Below, one piece after another: positions 1 through 5,054 of a stretch of DNA of 5,648 nucleotides. The stretch is from Candidatus Tenderia sp. (GTDB lineage Bacteria > Pseudomonadota > Gammaproteobacteria > Tenderiales > Tenderiaceae), in assembly GCA_030148045.1 (NCBI GenBank), contig JASBUE010000300.1, forward strand, positions 1 through 5,648, written 5' to 3'. Position 1 is the first letter of the stretch. Each line of letters begins with the position of its first letter. The translations under genes and the position numbers were made by a program. Below the pieces are notes generated by a model that was not told the origin of the DNA, did not search any database, and was given only the letters and a program-made list of their open reading frames with translations.

Positions 1-167
1 ATCACCCCGCCGGTCATGACGCACAGCACCAGCGGGTTGGTGTCCGCCAGCTTAGCGGTAATCTCCCCGGCCATGTTGTCGAAGGCTGCTTCGACCTGCT
101 CCTTGCTGCACAGCAGGTCGGCCTCTTTCAGGACCTGTTTGGACTCTTCCAGATATTCAGATGTCAT
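1..167 (-). CDS. hpt: Hypoxanthine-guanine phosphoribosyltransferase, N-terminal part (runs off left edge)
   Basis: Only the first 55 codons and two bases of the next are in the window, read leftwards from the ATG at 167-165. The peptide starts MTSEYLEESKQVLKEADLLC and ends in NPLVLCVMTGGV. The acidic helix with ADLL, the following helix (KEQVEAAFDNMAGEITAKL) and the strand NPLVLCVMTGGV match the N-terminus of gammaproteobacterial hypoxanthine-guanine phosphoribosyltransferases of about 185 residues. In that family the VMxGG turn belongs to the PRPP-binding fold. The enzyme makes IMP or GMP from hypoxanthine or guanine plus PRPP in the cytoplasm (purine salvage). The catalytic and PRPP-loop residues lie beyond the edge, so intactness cannot be judged. 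A weak ACGAG-like ribosome-binding sequence lies about 8 bases upstream. The gene follows ccp after 120 bases that hold a palindromic repeat. Another type I phosphoribosyltransferase is the main alternative. Confidence 0.75.
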   Translation of the reverse strand, partial: MTSEYLEESKQVLKEADLLCSKEQVEAAFDNMAGEITAKLADTNPLVLCVMTGGV

Positions 168-217
168 ATTGAATACTCGTCATTTGTTTAGGCACCGTAA
201 GCGGCGCGCCAGCCTGA

Positions 218-253
218 CCTCCCCCTTTGAGAAAGGGGGACTGAGGGGGATTT
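218..253 (+). repeat. C/G-rich palindromic dispersed repeat, short copy (downstream of ccp)
   Basis: A perfect 9-base stem, TCCCCCTTT at 220-228 and AAAGGGGGA at 232-240, closes a GAG loop. It is followed by CTGA and then a second G-run, GGGGGATTT (245-253), which could pair with the same C-run. Conceptual translation gives SPFEKGGLRGI, a peptide I recognise as a common mistranslation of this class of intergenic repeat in many bacteria. It lies between the ccp stop and the hpt start. On the minus-strand transcript it would form a strong hairpin but is not followed by a T-run, so it is not a clear intrinsic terminator; it might still stabilise the 3' end of ccp mRNA. A related, longer copy lies at 1392-1462, upstream of ccp. 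Confidence 0.75.
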
Positions 254-287
254 ACACCTCCAATCTGGCAACCAGGAAACCTGCCCA

Positions 288-1349
288 TCAATCATCATGC
301 CCGGCAACGGCAGTGCGTCCCGGTGTCGCCGGCAGACGTGGCAACTCTATTTTAGGAAACTCACCGGTCAGGGTGCGCAGAAAAGCGACAATATCGGCCA
401 CCTGCGCCTCGCTCAGTTCGTGCCGCACCTGGGTCTTGGCCATGACACGCACGGCCTCGTTCAGGGTCTTGACCGCACCGTTATGAAAATAGGGCGCGGT
501 GATTGCCACATTGCGCAACGACGGTACGCGCCACATGCGCCTGTCGCTCTCGATCTGGCTGTGGTCATAACGGCCGATATCGTCGGCCAAACCATAGCGT
601 TCCTCGTAATCGGTGCCGGGATGGTTGGGGAACAATTCATAAAAGCCCTGCCCCTGCTGCAGCGCCAGCCCCGGCTGGGGCCCGGCGAGATTGACCCAGA
701 AATGGCAGGAGGCACAACGCTGTTCGATGAATTCTTCGAAACCGCGCTGCGCCTGGGTGGAGATGGCCTGTTTGTCACCACGCAAAAAATCGTCAAATGC
801 GCTGCCGGTGGTGACCAAGGTGCGCTCGAAGCTGGCGATGGCCTTGGCGATGTTGGTGAAGGTCACGCCCGTCTCACCGAAGCTCTCCTCGAACTGAGTG
901 CGATAGCCAGGAATGGCGGCAATGCGCGCGACGAGCTGAGCGCCGTCGGGCATGCCCATCACCTTGGGATCGAGGATGTGCCTTTCGGCCTGTTCTTCCA
1001 GCGTTCCAGCACTGCCGTCCCAGTTATAGACGGTGTGATAGGCGGCGTTCCAGAGGGTGAGCGTGCTGCGCCGTCCCTTGCGGCCGTAGACACCTACGGG
1101 CAGGGCACGGCCGTCCTCGCCGCCCGCAGCGAGATTGTGGCAACTGTTGCAGGAATGGGTGCCGGTGACGGACAAGCGCGGATCGAAGAACAGTTGTCTG
1201 CCCAGCCCGATCTTGGCCTCGCTTTGGGGATTGCCTTCAGGAATGGGCGGCTGATCCGGCAGCGGCTGAAAGGTCCAGGGGATGGCGGCCTGTGCGAACA
1301 TTGATACCACCGATAAAACCAAACCTAAAGCGAATTGCGTTAACTTCAT
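288..1349 (-). CDS. ccp: Di-haem cytochrome c peroxidase, periplasmic (CCP/MauG family)
   Basis: 353 residues, the usual size for bacterial di-haem peroxidases with a leader. Residues 1-22 are a Sec signal peptide (MKLTQF, a hydrophobic core, then an AQA-A cleavage region). Two c-type haem sites are visible: CNSCH at 67-71 in the N-terminal domain and CASCH at 212-216 in the C-terminal domain. Between them WDGSAGTLEEQA (110-121), followed by an MGMP stretch at 131-134, carries the Trp and acidic residues typical of this family. RVPSLRNVAITAPYFHNGAV (274-293) is the C-terminal signature. Met303 in EAVRVMAKTQ is the probable distal ligand of the electron-accepting haem, which favours a true peroxidase over MauG, where Tyr takes this role. 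It would reduce hydrogen peroxide to water in the periplasm using electrons from small cytochromes or cupredoxins. The ATG at 1349 has AGGA at 1359-1356, six bases upstream; the stop is TGA. It is bracketed by palindromic repeats at 218-253 and 1392-1462, so it may be a separate transcription unit. The gene symbol follows family usage. Confidence 0.93.
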   Translation of the reverse strand: MKLTQFALGLVLSVVSMFAQAAIPWTFQPLPDQPPIPEGNPQSEAKIGLGRQLFFDPRLSVTGTHSCNSCHNLAAGGEDGRALPVGVYGRKGRRSTLTLWNAAYHTVYNWDGSAGTLEEQAERHILDPKVMGMPDGAQLVARIAAIPGYRTQFEESFGETGVTFTNIAKAIASFERTLVTTGSAFDDFLRGDKQAISTQAQRGFEEFIEQRCASCHFWVNLAGPQPGLALQQGQGFYELFPNHPGTDYEERYGLADDIGRYDHSQIESDRRMWRVPSLRNVAITAPYFHNGAVKTLNEAVRVMAKTQVRHELSEAQVADIVAFLRTLTGEFPKIELPRLPATPGRTAVAGHDD

Positions 1350-1391
1350 TCCTGTTCCTATTCTGTGTTCTTGAATTTTGCACCGCTATAG

Positions 1392-1462
1392 CCTCCCCCT
1401 TTTGCAAAGGGCACCCACTAGGTCTTATAAATCCCCCCTACCCCCCTTTTACAAAGGGGGGA
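1392..1462. repeat. C/G-rich palindromic element, long two-armed copy (upstream of ccp)
   Basis: The right arm is a perfect 9-base stem: CCCCCCTTT (1441-1449), loop TAC, AAAGGGGGG (1453-1461). Next to it is another C-run, AAATCCCCCC (1429-1438). Read on the minus strand this half is a hairpin followed by GGGGGGATTT, the same order as the copy at 218-253 on the plus strand. The left arm begins CCTCCCCCTTTTGC (1392-1405) and continues AAAGGG then CACCC, so its stem is cut to 6 pairs. The two arms enclose a short AT-richer core (about 1412-1430), making a terminal-inverted-repeat layout of about 70 bases like a miniature mobile element. Translation gives SPFCKG and NPPYPPFTKGG, typical mistranslations of this repeat class. 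It separates mscS from ccp. No transposase is present. Confidence 0.72.
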
Positions 1463-1480
1463 AGACGTTGTGAAGACGTT
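1461..1480 (+). repeat. Short tandem duplication at the 3' end of mscS
   Basis: GAAGACGTT occurs at 1461-1469 and again at 1472-1480, an 11-base period separated by GT. The second copy supplies two bases of the mscS stop codon (TAA on the minus strand, 1481-1479); the first touches the last G of the palindromic element. It may be replication slippage or a trace of element insertion. Both copies lie on the same side of the element, so they are not a normal target-site duplication. Confidence 0.6.
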
Positions 1481-2576
1481 AGGCCGTGCGCTCCTCCAGT
1501 CTCACTCCATCCGGAATATGCACTGTTGAGGTCGGGAACGCGATCTCGGCACCGTGCGCCGTAATGATATCGTATATCTTCAGCAGCACGTCATGCTTGA
1601 CCTCGTGGTATTGGATCCAGTTGGTGGTCTTGGTGAAGGTGTAAACGAAGAAATCCAGCGACGAGGCGGCGTAGGCATTGAAGTTGACGATCAGGGTTTG
1701 CGTTGCATCGATCTCTGGATGTTCAAGCAACATCTGTTTCACCGCGCTGGTGATGGCGGATATCCTGCCCGCATCGTCATAGCGAATGCCGATGGTCTCA
1801 TAGATGCGGCGATGGCTCATGCGCGAGGGGTTTTCCACGGCGATAGTGGTGAAGGTGGAATTGGGGATATACAGCGGCCGCTTGTCGAAGGTACGGATGC
1901 AGGTCAGGCGCCAGCCGATATTCTCCACCGTGCCCTCGATTTGACGATCGGGTGAACGCACCCAATCGCCCACGGCGAAAGGACGATCGAGATAGATCAT
2001 CAGGCCGCCGAAGAAATTGGCCAGCAGGTCCTTGGCGGCGAAGCCGATGGCGAGGCCACCGATACCGCCGAAGGCCAGCACGCCCGAGACGCTGTAGCCC
2101 ATGGTCTGCAGTGCCACCAGCGTCGCCGTAATGATCACCGACAGGCGCAACAGTTTGCTGACGGCATCGAGGGTGGTGTGATCGAGTTCTTCGCCGGTAT
2201 CGGCACGATAGCGGATCATGTTCTTCTGGGCGTTGTTGATAAAGCGCAGCAGAAACCAGGTGATCGCCGCAATGACGCCCAGGTCGCGAATCGGGGTCAC
2301 CGCCTCGAAGATAGCGGCATCGGTGGCTTGCTGCACAATGGAGGCGGCAAAGGCGAGCCCCACGATCCAGATCAACAGCGTAAGCGGGGCACGAATAGAA
2401 TGGACCAGCGCGTCGTCCCAGGGGGTTTGGGTCTGCTCCAGGCGCTTGTGGAGACGGCGCAGAATGACTTTCTGAACAAAATCCAGCAACAGGGTGATAA
2501 ATACCACAACGAAAACCTGCAACACCCAGCCACCCTGTTCGGTGTATTGCAGTAACTCATTCATCGTCTCTTCCAC
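1479..2576 (-). CDS. MscS-family mechanosensitive channel, YnaI-like (five membrane segments)
   Basis: 365 residues. Hydrophobic segments lie near residues 17-37, 62-82, 96-115, 142-160 and 163-195. The last is the glycine/alanine-rich pore helix (VLAFGGIGGLAIGFAAKDLL) running into FFGGLMIYLDRPFAVGDWV, the MscS family signature. The cytoplasmic beta domain follows (GTVENIGWRLTCIRTFDKRP, then YIPNS at 236-240), with a C-terminal alpha/beta part ending FPTSTVHIPDG. Five segments and this length resemble E. coli YnaI more than the three-segment MscS. Such channels open under membrane tension and release small solutes during osmotic downshock. The GTG start at 2576 has AGGA eight bases upstream (2588-2585). 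An in-frame ATG at 2564, four codons later and preceded by GGAAGAG, is an equally credible start. It follows nagZ by 33 bases, in the same frame, so co-transcription is likely. The stop is TAA. The family call is firm; the exact subfamily is less certain. Confidence 0.93.
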   Translation of the reverse strand: MEETMNELLQYTEQGGWVLQVFVVVFITLLLDFVQKVILRRLHKRLEQTQTPWDDALVHSIRAPLTLLIWIVGLAFAASIVQQATDAAIFEAVTPIRDLGVIAAITWFLLRFINNAQKNMIRYRADTGEELDHTTLDAVSKLLRLSVIITATLVALQTMGYSVSGVLAFGGIGGLAIGFAAKDLLANFFGGLMIYLDRPFAVGDWVRSPDRQIEGTVENIGWRLTCIRTFDKRPLYIPNSTFTTIAVENPSRMSHRRIYETIGIRYDDAGRISAITSAVKQMLLEHPEIDATQTLIVNFNAYAASSLDFFVYTFTKTTNWIQYHEVKHDVLLKIYDIITAHGAEIAFPTSTVHIPDGVRLEERTA

Positions 2577-2609
2577 AACCTCTTTCCTCTGCCGATTTGC
2601 CGCCCGATT

Positions 2610-3653
2610 CTACAATAAATCCAGCGGCTTGGCCCGTAGCAGCGGTTCGATGGCCTGCAGCGCCTGATGCCAGTGGGGGTCGTTGTGGAGCCGGTCACGG
2701 CTCAGCGTCTGACGGCCGTGCATGCGTGCCAGGCGCAGATGGGAGGCCGGGTTGTCGAAGCGTTCCAGCCGCTCCAGGGTATTGCAGATCTCGGCAAAAT
2801 TGTCGCACACCAGCACCATATCGCAACCCGCCTCCAGCGCCGCCTCGGCCCGGTCTCTGACGCTGCCCATCAGCGCCGCGCCCGCCATCAGCAGGTCATC
2901 GCTGAAGATGACGCCCTGGAAACCGAGGCGCCGGCGCAATACTTCCTGCAGCCAGAAGCGGGAGAAGCCGGCCGGCTGATTGTCCACCTGGGGATAGATC
3001 ACGTGGGCGGGCATCACCCCGGCCAGGCCCGCACGCACCAGGCGTTCAAAGGGCACCAGGTCCTCCAGCTCGATATCCACCAGCGCTCTGTCGTCGCGGG
3101 CGATGCCCACGTGGGTGTCCACCTCCACCGCGCCGTGCCCAGGAAAATGCTTGCCCGTCGCCGCCATGCCGGCCCGATGCATGCCGCCGACGAAGCTCTG
3201 GGCCAGGTCGGCTACTGCATGGGGGCGGCGGTGAAAGGAACGGTCGCCGATGATCTCGGAGACGCCATAGTCCAGATCCAGCACCGGGGCGAAGCTGAAA
3301 TCCACCCCCACGGCGCGCAGCTCCACCGCCATCAGCCAGCCCACCGTCTAGGCCAGGCGCCGGGCGCGCTTGGGATCGTCATCGTACACCTCGCCCAGGC
3401 GGCGCATGGGCGGCAGGCGGGTAAAACCCTTGCAGAAGCGCTGCACGCGCCCCCCTTCGTGATCGACGCTCACCAGCAGCTGGGGATCGCGCAGCCTGTG
3501 GATCTCGCCGATCAACGCCTGCAGCTGCTGAGGGTTGTCATAATTGCGGCTGAACAGGATCACCGCGCCCACCATGGGATGGCGCAGCATGTCCCGTTCT
3601 TCTTCTGTCAGGGTCTGGCCCGACAGGCCGACCATTACGGGGCCGAGTGACAC
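2610..3653 (-). pseudogene. nagZ: Beta-N-acetylhexosaminidase NagZ, interrupted by one in-frame TAG codon
   Basis: Family 3 glycosidase that removes GlcNAc from GlcNAc-anhydroMurNAc-peptides in cytoplasmic cell-wall recycling. The frame spans 347 codons plus stop, close to the roughly 340 of E. coli NagZ. Residues 1-101 hold the start of the TIM barrel, including GPVMVGLSG and [10 protein letters not shown]. Codon 102 is TAG (3350-3348). The same frame then continues TVGWLMAVELRAVGVDFSFA, with KHFPGHG at 168-174, the Asp179/His181 loop (VDTHVG), PAHVIYP, and the catalytic nucleophile Asp252 in VIFSDDL. Thus all catalytic residues lie after the stop and nothing else is damaged. The GTG start at 3653 matches the family N-terminus; an in-frame stop at 3671-3669 rules out much extension, and GGGAG lies 11 bases upstream (3668-3664). 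As read, translation gives a 101-residue fragment. Restart at GTG 3344 or ATG 3332 would yield a protein lacking the first barrel strands, probably inactive. A recent mutation, a sequencing error or amber suppression are all possible. The terminal stop is also TAG. Confidence 0.9.
3348..3350 (-). other. Premature amber codon in nagZ
   Basis: On the minus strand the codons read CTG GCC TAG ACG GTG GGC TGG CTG ATG. E. coli NagZ, as I remember it, has LAQEAGWLMA at this place, so TAG stands where Gln is expected and is one C-to-T change from CAG. There is no shift of frame across the site. Confidence 0.9.
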
Positions 3654-3670
3654 TTGATTTAAATCTCCCT

Positions 3671-3695
3671 AGCCTGCATTTCTCAAATGTGGGCT
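3671..3695. other. Imperfect hairpin between yoeB and nagZ
   Basis: AGCCTGCATTT (3671-3681), loop CTC and AAATGTGGGCT (3685-3695) form an 11-pair inverted repeat. In plus-strand RNA all 11 pairs can form (two are G-U); in the minus-strand mRNA the two central positions are C-A mismatches. It covers two bases of the yoeB stop codon and ends next to the likely nagZ ribosome-binding site (3668-3664). No T-run follows on either strand, so it is not a standard terminator. It could limit read-through from the toxin genes into nagZ or modulate nagZ translation. Confidence 0.4.
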
Positions 3696-3948
3696 AATAA
3701 TGGTATCTGAGTTGGGCGATAACAATGGCATCCTCGTCCACCTTGTAAACAATGCGGTGTTCGTCATTGATACGCCGCGACCAGTAGCCGGAAAGCGCAT
3801 GTTTAAGCGGTTCCGGTTTGCCGATGCCCTCGAACGGCTCGCGCTGGATTGCCTTGATCAGTTCATTGATGCGCTTAAGGATCTTTTTATCGCTCTTTTG
3901 CCAGTAGAGATAATCCTCCCAAGCGTACGACGAAAAGATCAATTTCAC
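3694..3948 (-). CDS. yoeB: YoeB-type mRNA endoribonuclease toxin
   Basis: 84 residues, the same length as E. coli YoeB. The conserved core is present: WEDYLYWQ (10-17), INELIKAIQREPFEG, GKPEPLKHALSGYWSRRI and a C-terminal RYHY. Residues that act in catalysis in E. coli YoeB are at the same numbers: Glu46, Arg65, His83 and Tyr84, so the toxin looks active. YoeB is a RelE-fold ribonuclease that binds the ribosomal A site and cuts mRNA during translation; in the resting cell it is held by YefM. The GTG start at 3948 overlaps the yefM TGA stop by 4 bases (GTGA), so translation is coupled and antitoxin comes first, as in the family. The stop is TAG, placed exactly after the canonical terminal Tyr, which shows TAG acts as a real stop here. 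Base composition is more AT-rich than nagZ or the permeases, consistent with acquisition. Confidence 0.96.
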   Translation of the reverse strand: MKLIFSSYAWEDYLYWQKSDKKILKRINELIKAIQREPFEGIGKPEPLKHALSGYWSRRINDEHRIVYKVDEDAIVIAQLRYHY

Positions 3949-4196
3949 TCACTCAGCTCCCGCTCCTCACCCTTGCCCTGTTCCAGTTCCACCATGGATT
4001 CGACCAGGCGCCGCACATTCCTGGGGCTGCGCAACAGATAGGCCGTTTCCTCCAGCGCCTCGTAGTCTTCAAGCGACATCATCACCACGGATTCCTCATT
4101 GCGGCGCGTAATGATGACAGGTTCGTGGTCAACGCAGACCCGCTCCATGGTCTTGGCGAGATTGCTGCGAACTGCGGTATAACTTTTGGCTTCCAT
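3945..4196 (-). CDS. yefM: YefM-type antitoxin (Phd/YefM family)
   Basis: 83 residues, the family's usual length. The N-terminal half (SYTAVRSNLAKTMERVCVDH, then EPVIITRRNEESVVMMSLEDY at 25-45) is the Phd/YefM DNA-binding fold. ALEETAYLLRSPRNVRRL (47-64) is a very conserved YefM stretch, and the charged tail (GKGEERELSE) matches the flexible part that wraps the toxin. It neutralises YoeB and, with it, represses its own promoter. The ATG at 4196 has a perfect AGGAGGT six bases upstream. GTAC-core boxes lie directly upstream (4213-4240), as expected for autoregulation. It overlaps yoeB by 4 bases. The pair sits between a permease operon and nagZ on the same strand, so a transcript starting here could also feed nagZ and mscS. 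Confidence 0.96.
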   Translation of the reverse strand: MEAKSYTAVRSNLAKTMERVCVDHEPVIITRRNEESVVMMSLEDYEALEETAYLLRSPRNVRRLVESMVELEQGKGEERELSE

Positions 4197-4201
4197 GATG
4201 G

Positions 4202-4208
4202 ACCTCCT
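4202..4208 (-). promoter_or_regulatory. Strong ribosome-binding site of yefM
   Basis: On the minus strand AGGAGGT stands at 4208-4202, with 5 bases between it and the ATG at 4196. It is the strongest Shine-Dalgarno match among the intact genes here; yoeB has no comparable one and depends on coupling. This favours excess antitoxin. Confidence 0.8.
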
Positions 4209-4212
4209 GAAG

Positions 4213-4240
4213 CGTACATGTACTATTAATTGTACAGTTA
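4213..4240. promoter_or_regulatory. Probable YefM(-YoeB) operator with GTAC-core boxes
   Basis: TGTACA at 4231-4236 lies in a near-palindrome, TAATTGTACAGTTA (4227-4240). A second box, TGTACT (4219-4224), has its centre 12 bases away. A third GTAC (4214-4217) makes GTACATGTAC (4214-4223) a perfect 10-base palindrome. From memory, the E. coli yefM-yoeB operator consists of a long and a short palindrome with TGTACA cores 12 bases apart, which this arrangement matches. It lies 17-44 bases upstream of the yefM ATG. A TACAAT on the minus strand (4234-4229) could be the -10 box, but I see no good -35 partner, so the promoter itself is unresolved. Confidence 0.75.
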
Positions 4241-4262
4241 TTTGACGGAATATTCTAGGGCC

Positions 4263-5054
4263 TTATCGGCTCCGCACATCCAGCCAGTCCCGCAACCGAT
4301 CCCCCAACAGGTTCACCGCCAGCACCACCAACATCAGCATCACCCCGGGCACCAGCACCATGTGCGGCGCCACCAGCAGGTAGCGGGCGCCGTCGCGGAT
4401 CATGCTGCCCCAGGAGGCGGCCGGCGGCTGCACCCCCAGGCACAGGAACGACAGCCCCGCCTCGGCGATCACCGCCCCGGCGACGGCGAAGGTGGCCTCC
4501 ACGATCAGCGGCGCCATGATCAGGGGCAGGATGTGTTTCAGAATAATCTTGGCGGGCGGCGTGCCCAGGGCATGGGCCGCCACCACGTGCTCGCGATGCT
4601 TGAGGGTGAGCACCTGGGCCCTGGCCAGGCGGGCGAAGCCGACCCAGCCCACCACGCTCAGGGCGATGATGACGTTGTTGATCCCGGGCCCCAACAGCCC
4701 CGCCAGGGCGATGGCCAGCAGGATGCCGGGAAAGGCCAGGAAGATATCGATGATGCGCACGATGAGGTGATCCACCCAACCGCCGAGGTAGGCGCTGACC
4801 GAGCCGATCAGGGTGCCGGCCACCAACGACAACAGCACCACCACCACCGCCACCAGGAAGGAGGTCTGCGCCCCCGCCACCAGCCGGTCCCACAGGGGAC
4901 GGCCCAGGTCGTCATAGCCGAGCCAGGCATCCCCGCCCGGCGTCTGCAGAATCCTGGGCAGATGAATCTCGTTCGGAGCCAAGCCCAGCCAGCCGCCGAA
5001 CAGGGCGAGGAAGGCCCACAAGGCAAGGATCCCGACCGGCCAGTAAAAGCGCAT
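4263..5054 (-). CDS. ABC transporter permease, DppC/OppC type
   Basis: 263 residues from the ATG at 5054. One N-terminal membrane segment (about 6-24) is followed by a periplasmic stretch with the family signature GYDDLGRP (46-53). Five more segments follow, near 62-88, 97-120, 125-142, 180-206 and 232-250. The cytoplasmic coupling loop EHVVAAHALG (155-164), followed by a KHILP stretch at 173-177, is the EAA motif that docks on the ATPase subunit. GLSFLCLGVQPPAASWGSMI (200-219) is the typical C-terminal signature. With its OppB-type partner it forms the membrane channel of a peptide, nickel or related solute importer. The usual length is about 300; here the cytoplasmic N-terminal tail is short. 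An in-frame GTG at 5057 is possible, but GGAGG (5063-5059) lies only one base from it and four from ATG 5054, so ATG is preferred. The start overlaps the upstream stop as TGATG, indicating coupling. Substrate cannot be told without the binding protein and ATPases, which are outside the window. Confidence 0.93.
   Translation of the reverse strand: MRFYWPVGILALWAFLALFGGWLGLAPNEIHLPRILQTPGGDAWLGYDDLGRPLWDRLVAGAQTSFLVAVVVVLLSLVAGTLIGSVSAYLGGWVDHLIVRIIDIFLAFPGILLAIALAGLLGPGINNVIIALSVVGWVGFARLARAQVLTLKHREHVVAAHALGTPPAKIILKHILPLIMAPLIVEATFAVAGAVIAEAGLSFLCLGVQPPAASWGSMIRDGARYLLVAPHMVLVPGVMLMLVVLAVNLLGDRLRDWLDVRSR

Noticed and set aside
218..253. Intrinsic terminator for ccp
   Set aside because: The stem is strong but no run of T follows it on the minus strand; it fits the dispersed repeat class better.
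16..486. Plus-strand frame containing SPFEKGGLRGI
   Set aside because: The peptide is a translation of the palindromic intergenic repeat, and the frame runs antisense through hpt and ccp.
297..1304. Long plus-strand open frame (335 codons) opposite ccp
   Set aside because: It is a shadow of the GC-rich codon use of ccp; the minus-strand protein has a signal peptide and two haem motifs, while this frame shows no recognisable domain.
1350..1391. Promoter for ccp
   Set aside because: TATAGC (1390-1385 on the minus strand) resembles a -10 box, but no acceptable -35 sequence lies at normal spacing, so I do not call it.
3332..3344. A separate functional gene starting just after the amber codon
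   Set aside because: The product would lack the first strands of the TIM barrel and the substrate-binding DHEGGR segment, and no good ribosome-binding site precedes GTG 3344 or ATG 3332.
2667..3650. Long plus-strand open frame (327 codons) opposite nagZ
   Set aside because: It is antisense to clear NagZ motifs, His/Gln/Ala-rich and lacks any family signature. It crosses the nagZ amber site without a stop, but that is expected for an unrelated reading frame.
2610..3696. Genome-wide reassignment of TAG to glutamine
   Set aside because: TAG ends yoeB exactly after the conserved terminal Tyr and also ends nagZ at the usual length. A general sense meaning for TAG would extend both proteins.
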